This document shows positions 12,101 through 34,489 of a stretch of DNA of 64,000 bases, piece after piece. Source of the stretch: Stercorarius parasiticus. Lineage: Eukaryota > Chordata > Aves > Charadriiformes > Stercorariidae. The translations under genes were made by a program, and so were the position numbers. Where the stretch lies: the NCBI GenBank assembly GCA_013396915.1, contig VWZL01003425.1, positions 624,869-688,868 on the forward strand, written 5' to 3'. Positions within the stretch are counted from its first letter, which is position 1, and each line of letters opens with the position of its first letter. The notes under the pieces are model-generated. The model was not told where the DNA came from. It ran no database searches and saw nothing but the letters and a program-made list of their open reading frames with translations.

Positions 12101-15100
12101 ATTAAAACTAGAGATACTTCACTCACATGGTTGAAGAGCACCATATTCTGTGAAACAGTTTTCTTTCAGAATACCCTTGTTCACCAATTGTAATTGATCT
12201 TTCCTGAATAAATGGCAAATATAATCATCTTTTTTTTCTTTTTATAATGGTACTATTATTATTTTTTGAGAGTGAGGGAAAGATGTGTTGGGCTGGGCTA
12301 ACACTTAGTGGGACAGTGATCTTGAAATCTCCTGGAGACAAATGAATCAGCACTGAAAAAGAAAAAAAAAATCCCTAAAGGCTACAATAAGGTGAAAAAG
12401 GAAGAACTGTCTGTATTGTGCTAAGGAGCTCTAACAAAACCCAAAAGAGTTGCATAAGACAGTTCCATGCACTTACAGCTCATAAATACCTTCTACCATC
12501 ACAAACTGTATTTAGTAGTGCATACTGCTCATCCATGAGTGCTATGGTTGTATATAGTTCCTCAGATTATGGACCAGGATACGCTGAGCACGTTATAAAA
12601 TATTTGTCTATATGTACATAAAGAATTGTAAATACAATGTGTATCATAATGTCTGAGATTTGTCAAACCTACAGAATTAATTACCTAACTCCCAGTAACG
12701 CTAATGGGGTTGATCTACTCCATTGGCTTTTAAAATTTTTAACAGCATGCACTGTTACGTGTATAGTACTTCCAAAACTTCCTTGGCTTATTATCTGGAA
12801 ATGGACAGCCTCCCTTTTCCCCTGTAGGCAGAAAAAACGTTTTCAAACCAGTTTACAGAAAGCTGCCTGGTCACCTGATGCTGACCCTTATACCACCACC
12901 ACACCAAACACACTTTCTACTTATTCTTCTCTGTACAACTAGTTACTGTAGAAATCATCAGTGATCATAAAGAGGAAGCAAGGTGCCCGTGAAGCAGCAT
13001 CTCTAGTAAGAGGTAGTCCATGCTATAAAAAGATTGAGGCCCTCTGCTGAAGTCACCAAAGATATTTAAACAGTATATAAATTATTTTCTTTTAAATAGC
13101 CATTTATAGACACTTATGAGGTTAAAATGAGGGGAATTTTCAATGGAATATGAGTAAGGATATGCCAGTATAAAAAGATGTGCTGAATTTTAGAAAGGAA
13201 AACCAACAAAAATGGTTGATAAAAAAACATGAGGTTAAAAAATGGATTAGAGCTAAAATATATGTACATATTTTATATGTGAAATAATATAACGCCAATT
13301 CAGTGAAATCTATTTGTGTGTATGTTTCTTTAAATATTCTACATGAGTGTCTCTTACCCTTCTTTCCTCCAAGAAATTTCCCAAGTACATCTCTCTTCCA
13401 GAAAAGTTTGGCATATTATCTGATGTGAAAAATCAGAAATGAAAACCTGTGTAATTAAACTGGAATAAAAAATGCCAAGTCATGATAATGAAGATATGGA
13501 AAAAATTTATTTAAAAGATCAGTCTCAAAATCACTTGAAGTTTTCACAGCTGTTCTGCTTTGTTCCTGTCCAAAATTCTGACCTATGTCTATGCATCTGA
13601 GTGGCTCAGTAATAATGTATGTACTGTGCCATGCTCAGAAACTCACAAAACAGTTAACAGTTTTGTGTTTGTGCTGCTTAATTCATATTAGAAGGCCTAT
13701 TAGAAAAGGGACTATTTACATGAGTAGAATTAGGCATAAAGGACTTGCAAATCCAAGTCTCTCTGAACTATTTGTAAGGCAGCATGAGATAACATTATTT
13801 TATCTTTTTTTTTAACTTCAATACTACATATGGTTTCCTTGAGGAGTCCAGTATATTCATTGATACTATCACAAAACCTCCTGCGCATATTGTTCATTCT
13901 TAATATGTGAGGAAATATTGCTGACTTTTTTCTTTGTTTGGGAAATACTACACGTCCTGGGAAATATTAACCTCTAACGTGCACATCAGCAAGCTGATTG
14001 CAAATTTGTGAATAAACCATAATACTATACTAATACTTCTCGTCATTGAGAATTCAGTGCTGCTTAAGCAGCAGCATGTATGTTGAGCAGTAGATAAACG
14101 AAAACCCTGGGACTGAAATTTAGCTCTCTGTGGGATGCCTGGGGCCTTGGTTGTATAGAACGAAACCTTGAGTCTAGGATTCTAGAAAATCAAATTTGGG
14201 GAAAATCTACACTGGAATCCCAAATATTCATTTATGGTTGTGAATGATGAAAAAGTGCCCATTGAAACAGCCTAGGGAGTATTTTAGTATCATCACAGTG
14301 CAATGCTCTGAGGCTCCTCTACAGCAGTGATAAGAAAAAAAAATTTATTTGCTGGTTTTTCAGGGTCTGGCCTATGACAAAAAAACAGGTACAATTGTCA
14401 CCATTTAGATTAGAAACTCCAGTAGACACAATTCTGTAACTGAAGGACTTCTTGTTGCATACTGGCATTTTTGAGAGGAACCTAAATAAACAGTAGAGAG
14501 TAAAGCTATCCAGTTAAAAATGGCTTACAAACTGAATTTTCAGTTTTCTCTCATTCAGACTGAGCTCTACCTGAGAATGATTAAGAGGCAAAAAGGAAAA
14601 ACAAAACAGGATTATTTTTTTTAAGAAGCTGAATGCTCTCAGCTGTATAACTTACCATCACAGTACCTTTATGTACAACAGGATTAGGTGAAAAATACAA
14701 AGTGCAGCCAATGTTTCAAATCCATAGATTATTTTAGTTACTAAATGCCAAATTCGCAAGTTCCATTTTTGTCTTGGGAAGGTTCTGCTCTAAAACACCT
14801 GGTATTTCCAAATCCTGCTGAAAGATTTTAATAAACTTCTTGATGGAGTAGTTCCTGGGACAAGGATGCAACTGTGAGGATGTAAATGTTTCATTGTCAG
14901 CAGGCATGGTTCTTGCTGTGACCAGAGTTCATGAGAGTTTGTTACTAACTTCTGTGGCAGTGGGATGAAGCCCTACGTTATGCATACTGTATGTAGGATT
15001 CAGCTCTCCAAACAGATTCTCCTTTCCTGCATCCCACTACTGTCATGATTGATTTCTTGTTAAAAAAACAGCACTTGTTAGGACACTTGCTGTCATGTCA

Positions 15101-17142
15101 TTCAAATGTATCACTAAAACTTTTTGCTAGTTTTAATTTATCTGCTGAGAGTTTCAGGTTGAGATGTAGGTCTGTCCTTCAGAGCATGATCCAAAGTCAG
15201 TTAAATCCATAAGAAGATGTCAATAGACTCAAACAGATTTTGGATCAAAGGTTTCTGTTGATTTGCATGGAATGGATGGGCTCATTTAATAGGGGAGAAG
15301 AGAGTGCACTGAGTATAAAAGACAATGCTACTACCTCAGGGGTGTGATGAAATAGATTATGGCTACCTTCAACATGGCAGAGCTGAACTGCAAGGTACAA
15401 AAGGTGGTTGCTGCACTTCTACTTTATCTGGAATCAGCTACTATCTCTGAGTTTGAAAGAAGTATTTTAAATGACCTACACATCTAATAGAGTATCTAAC
15501 AGAAACATTTTTGGGGTTTTTTTCCCCTAGAAAATTCCACAAAATCCTGGATTTAAATTCAGGATAAAACCATCATCCCTATCAAACAAACAGAACCTAC
15601 AAAAAAATAGGATTTGTCTATCTTTCTTCTTTCCTAAACATATACCGTTATGCAATACGATCTCCCCTTCATAACAGAAGTTCTAGCTGATAATTTGCCT
15701 CTTTGAACAAGTTGTTTCATACTCCTAGTGCATTGCAGTGTAAATTTTGAGATTTGCCAGTTAATGAAAGGCACAGTAGCAAATTAAATGACTAATGCCC
15801 TCCTAGTGTTTCTGTCTACTGGACTGTTTTGTTAATTCCCTCTCAAGAAAACCATCCTGCTCTAAAATTCCTAACAGGTAAACACGTATGCATTTTAAAG
15901 CTTATGGCCGTGATTCCCTATCTGCCTCTCCACAAGAAACAGCTTTGAATTGGCAGTGTAGCATTTTTAATACCATTTCTTTTGCAGCAATTTCTTCTCC
16001 CAACTTTTCTACATAAGGTAGAGAGGGCTATTTCAAACTAAAAGTGGGAAAAGTTGTTTCTTGGTTAACTCTAGTGAAGGAACTGGATTCAGTCAGTACT
16101 TCAGTATATGTTACTCTTACCCACAGCCTTGCATCTGCTTCTGTTGAGGCCATTGTCAAAATTCTCTGATGGTATCAGTTACGTCACACACGGTGATGCC
16201 ATGACTGAAAACCCAGAGACTAACAAAAAGGGCTTGTTCATGTTTAGTATGGTATAACTCCTACTGACTTTGGTAACAACAGGTACTCTGCACTTCAGGA
16301 TTGCATCTGCAGTTTAACAAGGGGAAAAAAAAAATCTCTAAAAGATCATGTGAAACCCTATTTACTGAAAGGCAATAGTTTGTTTCCTAGCAAAGCAACC
16401 ATCATTGATCAAGTTGGAATTAATTGTTTTAATTTTGTCATCATTTTTTTTTAAAAACAAATCACTTACAGAAAAAATGCAAGAAAAAAATTTGACTACC
16501 TTCCAAAAATTAGCTTTGATTTACTCTTGGAAGATAACGTGGTTGGTATGTTTTCTCAGGATAGCCTCTATTTCTGTGTGTTGGTTTTAAACGTATCTGA
16601 ATGAAAAGGGGGTTTAATCTCTGTCTCTTCTGTGAAATTAGATTGTACACAACTAAATATGACTGCTCTTCATAGTTTGCTGTTCTAGCATAGCCATAAA
16701 ATGTATCAATGTATGTGTATATATGAATAACTACTTGATGACAGACACTTTAGATTATATATTTAAGCAGCCATGTCAAAACTTTAAAGGTAGATGGCTT
16801 CAAAAGTAATGGTATAATCATAATACTCGCAAACTATTTTACAAACAATCCGTGGCCTCAGCACAAATCTCGTATCCTTACCAGTAGTCTGAAACCCACC
16901 TTTTCTTTAAAGAACCCAGATCATATTTGTTTTGTGGTTGCTTCTTTTCCTCTTACCACGATGTATTTGAATAATGACAACCACCCGTGACTCAGTCTTC
17001 ACCATTCATCTCACAGAAAAGCAGCCTTGGTACTGTACCTCTAAGTTGTATCTTCATCGGTCTGAACTCGAGTAGCATTGCACACAGCAAGCACGATCTG
17101 CTCATTCTGAGAGACTGAACATTTCACAGCTGGTCTCGTTGT
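9126..17142. other. Intergenic, no gene recognised
   Basis: AT-rich sequence between EPHA6 and ARL6. I find no exon chain, RNA gene or clear repeat family, only short chance ORFs and homopolymer runs. About 9470-9660 is AT-rich and contains no obvious repeat; it could be a conserved non-coding element, but that needs alignment. Confidence 0.6.
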
Positions 17143-17274
17143 TTTCCCCCTGGGACTGCCTCACTGTTCAGAATGACTTTTCCTCACGTAATATATCTCC
17201 CATACGTGTTTCCCCCTGGGACTGCCTCACCGTTCAGAATGACTTTTCTTCACATAATATATCTCCCATACATG
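17143..17274. repeat. 66-bp tandem duplication (two copies)
   Basis: Copy 1 is 17143-17208 and copy 2 is 17209-17274, both beginning 'tttccccctgggactgcctc'. They differ at four positions, all transitions. At two of these a CG in copy 1 is CA in copy 2, as expected from loss of methylated CpG. The unit is a multiple of three, so one frame stays open through both copies, but I see no sign of a real gene. Confidence 0.95.
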
Positions 17275-19899
17275 TTCCCACTGCATTTTTTCTTCCTGCC
17301 TTTTCGCCAGTTTATAACAGTATTGTAGGAATAGCCATGAAATAAAAAGCTTAATATACTGATTTACAGTCCCAAGGGGAATTTACATTAGAAGTGAAGT
17401 TGTTATTATTTACTGAAAAGTGGTGTTATCTTTTTTTTAATTATTATTATTCTATTCCTATGATAATATGATGTTCCATGTAAATTTTCATGTGCTGGCA
17501 TGCCTACAAGTTAATAGTGTAATAGAATGCTCAGCTCTCAACATTAGGGTGTTTTTAAGGTGAATTGCATTACATATGCCATCTCTTTGCAGAAAGAATA
17601 TGGGGTTTGGCAAAGCTACCTGCTGAGCAACATAATAAGATTTTTGTACAAAGTACAAGTTACTGATTATTATTGTATTTTATTTTTCTATGATTTCCTA
17701 AGAGGCATTATCAGGTCTTACAGATGGGGTAAGCCTGTTTATTAAGATATTTATTAGCAAATAAAAGTTACAGTACTGGTGGTTATTTTTGAGTTAATGG
17801 TGTTTGTTTTGCCTTAAGTTACTAATATAATGATACACAGTGAAGCCTGTCATACATGATCATGCAAAACCCCAGCTGCTTAACACAGGGTGGTGTACTA
17901 ATAAAGATGGACCAGCAATATGTTCTAACACTTGAGATGCTTCAAGGTGGTGGTGTTTTTTTTCAGCAAGATAATGCTTAATTATAGTGGCCTCTTCTGT
18001 GCTTACCACTGAGCATTTACGCTCTGATAAATGCCTTGTCAAAATGCACATACAGTTAACAACATCAGAAAAAAACCTATACACATTAAAAGTTCCAAAC
18101 AACAGCACTCTCTCCTTCTTGAGAGACAATGGGAATTTGAATTTTAAACAGATTTAAATGTGCTATTAAGATTCTGCAGTTCTGTTTGCCCTCCTTATGG
18201 CGGTTCACTAAGCCCTGCAAGTCCTTTCATGCAAGTCCTTTCCTCGTGTTTTTCAAAACTCTCACTGGCAAATGCAGTTTTAAAACTGACCGTATTACAT
18301 AAATAATGCCAGGGCAATACACAGTGATTCACAAAGCAGTGAATGCCACATACCGTAATCAGACCCTACCTCAAAAAGTTTAAAATCATAATTAGACTTT
18401 CATTTTGTAACATCATATGCATGCAATACAAAACTGAACAGAAGCTTGCGTAGACTAATAGGAAATGAATGTCAGATGTCCACAGTCCCTTATATCCTGC
18501 ACACGTTACATGGGAAGAGCTTTCTCAAAAAGGACTGTCAGGTTGTCTGTAATGAAAAATGAATATTTCATTTTAGATCTTGTTACAGAAATGCCTTTGC
18601 CATTATTTGTTCTTTGTTGAGCTTACAGCTAGTTCTTAGATAGGATCGATTTCAGTATAAAAAGTAAGAGATGACATCTTCCTCTAGCACATATTATTTA
18701 CCCCACAACCTGATTAACATTTAGAAAGTGCTTCAACCCAGAATTTCACGGTGAGATTTATGCTACTTGATTTGCCTGTAACGGCTCATAATGTCACTAT
18801 CAGGGAATCTCATCTTTTAGTCAGAACCTTTCTGGGTACAGGGAAATCATGAAATCATGATTGCAATTTACCTCAAACCGTTAATAATAATAAAAGCAAC
18901 AATGAGAATTAGAAAAGCCAAACAACAGTCAAAATGTTTGTTGTTAATGTTTAATCTTTAAAGTTTAATGTGAAGCTCATTATAACTGGGAGCTTCCGAC
19001 TTGTGATTTTTCGCAAAAAGAACCATCCACATTGCTATCAAATGATTATTTCTACTGCTCTCACTCCTCTCCAGAAGGCAGAAGGTGAGACAGTAGACTG
19101 CAAGCAGTGTTCAGTATAGGTGTAACAAAATTAGCGTTTTTCATAACGAGGGGTGTAGCTCTGTGAAGGAAAATTGCTTCTTCAAGCCAAGGAGCACTAC
19201 AGACCCCCTTTTGGGAAGCAGAGGAAGAACCGTGTGCTCCACCCCTCAGTTATTGCTTACCTTCTGTTTAAAAGCGAAGGGGAAACCCAAAACTATGCTT
19301 AAAATCTGGGATTACAGAAATACCGGATTGTAGTGAGGGGAGCATAAGGGACTGAGGTCGGCTTCCACCACCAGTCTGTGAGGGATGCATACGGGACAGC
19401 AGGCTGAGCTCTTCCCTGCCTCAGTTTCTGCTTGAGCACATTGGGTGTTATTAGGGTCTGCAGTGTAGGCCGTCAGGCTGAACACAGCTATATGAACCAT
19501 CTTCTACATCCTGTGCATACCCCCACAGGGATGAGGGAGTGACGAAAACTCGTGTTCCTATTCCGGTTAAACTCCTGTTTGGAGCTCATTTTAAGTGATT
19601 TAAGTAATTCCAAGTTTGTGCAGCAGACTTAGAACCCATCCGCCTGGACTATGCTATATGGCAAAAAGTTATCAAACTGTATTTCTACACGCTGCATCTA
19701 GTCTAAAACAAGCTGCCTTCTTCCCAAACCCCAGCTGCTGTAATTACCTAAACGCCAGCAGGGCTTAAGACCTTCCGTGAACATCATACACCCCCAAACT
19801 GCCTGCTTCGGAATGGGAGTTGCTGTGAACCCCTTGGTGTTGCTTCTTATTAGGCTTTTCTTCCTGCAGAGGATTCCTCGAACGCTGTGCTCCTGTTGC
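17275..19899. other. Intergenic, no gene recognised
   Basis: Sequence upstream of the ARL6 CpG island. A small 14-bp duplication ('gcaagtcctttc' twice) sits near 18218-18246. Nothing else is supported. Confidence 0.6.
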
Positions 19900-20390
19900 G
19901 GCTGTGCTAGAAAGGCAGAGGAGCAGCGGTGGGGAAAAATTTACACAGGTTTTGGACACCGAGGATGACAGGGATGTGGTTCATTCGTGTGATCAGCGTC
20001 CGATGCCTGCCCTGCCACGGTGTTATGTGCCAGGCGCCCGGGCACAGCTGACAGGGCAACACGCAAAGCTGCCCCGGAGACAATGAGATTCCCAAGCTGA
20101 GGCCCGCCTGCCCCGGGAGCTGCGCCGGACACAGGCCAGGCCAGGCCCCCGCCATTCCCGCTGCCCCCTCAGNNNNNNNNNNNNNNNNNNNNNNNNNNNN
20201 NNNNNNNNNNNNNNNNNNNNNNNNNNNNNNNNNNNNGCTGAGGGGGGCTCGGCGGCGGCAAGCCCCGTCCTCCTGGCAGCGGCGAGCAGCCCAGCTGCGA
20301 CCCCAGGCGCTGGTGGGGCTGTGCTGGGCCCTGGCTCCTCGCCCGCTCACCTCGAGTGGGTGGTCCTGCAAAAGCCAAAGGAAACTACAG
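19900..20390 (+). promoter_or_regulatory. CpG island, likely ARL6 promoter and non-coding first exon
   Basis: A sharp rise in GC and CpG content in otherwise AT-rich DNA, interrupted by an assembly gap. ARL6 has a splice acceptor 28 bases before its ATG (22200/22201), so its 5' UTR must start in an upstream exon. This island, about 2 kb upstream, is the only good candidate. The exact first exon and start site are not visible and may lie in the gap. No TATA box is evident. Confidence 0.65.
20173..20236. other. Assembly gap (64 N)
   Basis: A run of unknown bases inside the GC-rich island. The gap length may be arbitrary. Confidence 1.
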
Positions 20391-22200
20391 CTGGAGTTTT
20401 AAATGATATCGATCTGAAAGGGCCTCCTGTGGGCGGCTTGGGCAGCCTTGATATCTCAGCGTTTACATTTGGGTAATCCACGTGAATTAGATGGACTTTT
20501 GGTGTCGTTTAGTTTGGAAGGGATGTCCGCAGGCCATCTGCTCTGACTGCCTTCTCGAAAACTCACACCCAGGGTGTGTAGAGCACTGTGTGGGTCGTCG
20601 CTGTCAGCTTCGCATGCTGATGGAGTAGTGGGTTGCAATGTCTTGCTTAAGCAGCCACCAGAGAGAGGTGGCTGTCCCTCTATGGGGAGCATCTGCAGAG
20701 CTGTGGGGCTCACCTGGCTCTGCTCCCTGACAGCAACCCACTGCTGCCCGAAATGCTGCTTTACATGACTGATTTTATCTTCAGGAGTTTTGCAGCCTGG
20801 TTAGTCACAACAAGTGGCAACTCATGAAAGTTAATCACTGGTGCCTCAGACAGGCTTACAGTTCGTGATAAAGGTTTATGGAGTTTGATAACAAGCTCCA
20901 GGACCAAACTCTGTAAGAGTTAACCTGCAGCCTCTTTCTCAGGGATTGACAGCAGCACAGTATGTTTGCATGTTTTCTTACTTTTGATGCCCATCAAGTG
21001 TTCGTCACAAACCTAAAACTGGAGAGCAGCAATCAGCCTTTTTGTTACCAGACTCAGGGCTTTGTATGTATAGAAACAAAACTAATATTCCTATTCTTTC
21101 GGGTTGAAGTAGACGGGACATTGATTTGCCAATGTGAAAAGAGTTACACCAGTTGCTAGAGCTGTTGTTATATCCTTCTTGTGTATATACAGACATTTAG
21201 ACCATTTCGCTATTAATGTGGTACTTCTTCAACTTCCTGGGGTAATAAAGATCGCAGTCCGAGTTGTCCAGTGCTGTGTGTTTTTTCTTTATTAAGAGAA
21301 AAAACAGCCTTCACCACTCCACAAAATTCCTCTGGCATTAATTAATTACTTTATTACTGAATGCATCACAAATATTTCAGCTGTCTGATTGCTGAAATTA
21401 TTCTTAGTGGAATTCATTCAAGATAGACAAGGGTTATCCTCTTCACAAAGTATGTTCAGCTAGGTACCACGGGGGAATGCATGATGTAAGCTCCTTTGAA
21501 CGTGCTGCTGCCAGGTAACTTCAATCAGTGTCTGGGCAGCCTAGAAGTTTGGCATCTGATGTCTGGGTGAATATTATGGTGTCTGGCTTGATGTCTGTTG
21601 GATCTATTATAATCAGTTTCTATTTGTAGTGAACAAGTTCCTAATTTATACACGTTAATATTGGCAAAGCCTGTTACAATTAAGAGTTTCAATTGAATTG
21701 ACAGAGGGTACTTTATTTACTTCAGGGTTCAGTAAATTACATAGCAGGTGCTGAAGAAAGGAAATATTGTTTTGCTTTGTTGTCTAAATTATGATGACTG
21801 ATTGGACTACTGACATTTTAAGTGAAATGTAATGGTCTTCCTTTTTTTTTTCAGTTTGGTGGAAGGTAAGGAGGCATTGCAGCTGTGCTTCTGTTTGGAC
21901 TGCTCAGAATGATGGCAATATTGCTACCCAGTGAATCAAGGACATTGCGATATATAGACAGGGCTATAAACGGCCAATCTACTTTTGCATCAAGGCTTCT
22001 TCGCTATAATCAGCTTATACTCCATTTGCTTAGTATACCAAGCAAACCTGCTGTGACAGTGTTTGTGTAGTGTCTTATTCACACTGTCCTTTTAAAAGTT
22101 TAAGGACTGCTTAGCCACATGCCCACCTACTGTCCTAGCGCTGCTGTACACGTAACTGTTTTGCAACAGCTATTTTCTTCCCTGGTTTTCTGAACAACAG
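20391..22200. other. ARL6 5' intron (inferred)
   Basis: Lies between the CpG island and the first coding exon. It ends in acceptor 'ggttttctgaacaacag'. A second pyrimidine-rich acceptor ('tttttttttcag', 21841-21854) is followed 11 bases later by 'gtaagg' and could mark a tiny optional 5' UTR exon, but this is weak. No other gene is seen. Confidence 0.55.
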
Positions 22201-22228
22201 GTGATCCCTGTGTATTTGAGACAGAATT

Positions 22229-22351
22229 ATGGGATTGTTTGACAAGCTAGCGGGATGGCTTGGACTGAAGAAAAAGGAGGTTCATGTTTTGTGCCTTGGC
22301 TTGGACAACAGCGGCAAAACAACGATCATAAATAAACTTAAACCTTCAAAT
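22229..22351 (+). CDS. ARL6: ARL6 coding exon 1: N-terminus and P-loop
   Basis: The exon starts at 22201 after an AG acceptor. The ATG at 22229 has A at -3 and G at +4, and an in-frame TGA at 22217-22219 excludes an earlier start. It encodes [20 protein letters not shown], then [20 protein letters not shown] (residues 1-41), including the phosphate-binding loop. It ends in phase 0 at donor gtaagtag. Confidence 0.98.
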
Positions 22352-24813
22352 GTAAGTAGCCTACTTTTAGTTCACTGTTGATGTTTTTACTGCAGAGTTG
22401 ATGTTTGTTTAAACTCTTTTTGCATGCTGTTATACTAAATGTGACCATGAAGAAGATGTGAAAAACTTTTTTATTGAATACAGTGGAACAAATATATTTC
22501 AAGAGTTTTGAACTAAATAAAAATAAATCTAAGCATATATGTGCATATTATGAAAACATTTCCCAAAAGAATACTGTTAATATGGCTTGTGTTTTCTAAG
22601 ATCACTCAACAAGGAAGGGTTTATGATGGCTGAAATCAGGACCTGAAACAGTTTTCTTAAGTAATTTAAATAATTGCTACAGGATTGCAATTATGAGTGA
22701 TGTGTCAAACATTTGGGATTAATAATACAGTTGTACAACAACTTGTACTTGTCTACATTTATCATGTTTATTTCAGTCTCTTCCTGAGAAATAAGTATAT
22801 AATAAAATAGGAAATAATGAGAACATGTATACTTAATGGTGACGTCAGCACTTCTAAAGCAGAACAGGTTTCAAAATAAGTAGCATTTATACATGCTTAT
22901 ACATTTATCCAGTGAAAACTGTTCTTCAGGCCACTAAGAGTGCCTAGTATTCTAAGCAAAATTTAAAGTAGGATTACCTTGTTTCTATGTGTGTTTATGG
23001 AATAGAAATAGATGGATTTTGATAGGCAGGTTCAAAGCCAGAGGTTTGTGCATCTTGATGCACAAACACATCTGGGAAATCATGATTTCTGCTGTTTACC
23101 TTAGGACACAGCTTTTGGTTTTTAACTTTCATTGAACTTTTCCTGAAGAGTACCACTGGACACTGTTTAAAAAATGTAACATGGTAAAGAGTCTGCTAGT
23201 CTTCCTAGCATTCCTAGCAATATAAACTTCTTACTATCTGCTGACAGTCATTTAGGGGAAATGCTACAATTTGTACCAGGAAAATGATATATTTATGTAA
23301 TTTCTGAGACCTTCATTGTAGCAGGGTTTTTATGTTGTCCCTTAAGCAGTAAAGGATTCCTAACTAGAGTTTAACAACATCTTCAAGATTGATCACAGTA
23401 AGAGGTATTAGAGAAGGTCCCAAGGGAATTACACAAATGGAATTTGCTTGCTTTACTGTAAATTGTGTAATGAGAATTTACTTCTGAATGTTTTCATTTA
23501 ATGTGATGCTTTAGGAGGGTAGCTTTGCATACAGCTTGTGTAGGTCCTATACTTGCAAGATATGACAAATTCTCTAATGTGCAACAAATACCATTAGATC
23601 AAACTTGATGAATTTTATCTTTTTTTAGTAAGTTCAACGGACAGATGATTTTGAGCTCTGGATCAACCCAGTGTTCTGCTGGGTTGAACTGCTATTTTGG
23701 CCTACGAGCAATATATTAGTTGTCCGGCAAATACAAATGTTTCTCTGTCTGTTTGCAGTTGTTTCTTCTGGGCGTGATAAATACATTTTAAATAAATGTT
23801 AAAGAAATAACTCTTCTTCTCTGCACAAGTTTTCCCTTGTTGATAGGAACGGTTGACTAAACTGTTTATTATGGTGGAATGCCATTTCCATAATGAAGCT
23901 GCAGGTGAACAAGCTAAGCATGCTTCAGTTGTATGCAAGGAGTCAACTGCTTATAGATAGCGTTTTTCATAAGGGACTCTAGAAAGTCTGTAAAAGGATT
24001 GCATGTCACCTTCTCAGACAGCTCTGTAGTCTAAGGAACGTGACCTTTCTCCCTGTTCAATATTGGTGCTTCTTAAAGGAGCTATTCTGTTGTACCACCT
24101 TAGCTGGTAGGTTCCTTGGCTATCTCAGCAGTAAATCTGGTTATCAGACAGATCTATTAATAATACTTTATGTTTTGGCCATTCCTCTACGGTAAATGTT
24201 GATTTCTTCCAATGGTCTGGTAGTTTGAATAGAAATACGGTTAGGCCATTGCATAATGTCTGCTGTGTAATTCCCAATGTCAAGTAGACTCCTCCAGCCT
24301 GTTGACAGAAGTTGGGAGTATGGCCAATCTAGTATCTTGATAGAAGTACACCCGCTTTTGTCTTAAGAGGCTTGGGGTATTGTGCCAGCTTGTTTGGGTT
24401 GACATTGGGATTTCCAAAGTGCACAAATACTGTGAACTTTGACCTCAGTCATAATCTTCAAGCTGTTATCTTCCACATTAACCTATCTCCTATTTATTTC
24501 ATAGGTAATATCCACACGTACATGTACACATAGACTAATGTAAGGGGTGAAATCTCACTCTTAAGGCTAAAATGTCTTCAATTTCAATGCTCTTGTCCAA
24601 GTGTTCACTGTATTTCCTAGGAAATACAAAACCTTGATTTTGAATTACTGTACTTTTCTGGGAACTTTTTTAATATAAAGTATCTGGATTTGTAGAAAGT
24701 TTTTGTATTGCACAGTTTGGGGAAAAATAGTTCTGTAATGTATTAATGTTTCAAATATATTTACTTACATTTTCTAACTTGGTTTTAAAATTTGTACTTT
24801 CTTCCCTTTAAAG
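22352..24813. other. ARL6 intron after coding exon 1
   Basis: Between donor gtaagtag and acceptor 'ccctttaaag'. AT-rich. It contains a perfect 8-bp palindrome TGACGTCA at 22840-22847 (a cAMP-response element consensus; function unknown). No repeat family is recognised. Confidence 0.85.
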
Positions 24814-24875
24814 GCTCAAACTCAGGATATCGTTCCAACAATAGGATTCAGTATAGAGAAATTCAAGACATCGAG
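24814..24875 (+). CDS. ARL6: ARL6 coding exon 2: switch I
   Basis: A 62-bp exon, phase 0 in and phase 2 out, encoding AQTQDIVPTIGFSIEKFKTS (residues 42-61). Thr50 coordinates magnesium and the GTP gamma-phosphate in this family. Donor is gtagtagt, weaker than the other donors in the gene. Confidence 0.97.
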
Positions 24876-34433
<9,558 letters not shown>

Positions 34434-34489
34434 TGCCAGTGATGCTCTCAAAGGAGAAGGATTACAAGAGGGCGTGGATTGGCTTCAAG
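34434..34489 (+). CDS. ARL6: ARL6 coding exon 6: G5 region
   Basis: A 56-bp exon after acceptor 'ttgtttttcag', phase 2 in and phase 1 out. It completes Cys160 and encodes ASDALKGEGLQEGVDWLQ. The CAS triplet is the G5 element contacting the base. Donor gtatatca. Confidence 0.97.

Noticed and set aside
17860..18129. 89-codon minus-strand ORF between EPHA6 and ARL6
   Set aside because: Mixed composition, no family recognised, no exon neighbours. A retropseudogene is possible but not supported.
19815..20830. RFX X-box near the ARL6 promoter
   Set aside because: X-boxes are expected for ciliary genes, but I found only weak partial matches ('gttgctgtgaac', 'gtggcaac') and no good 14-bp site. It may lie in the gap.
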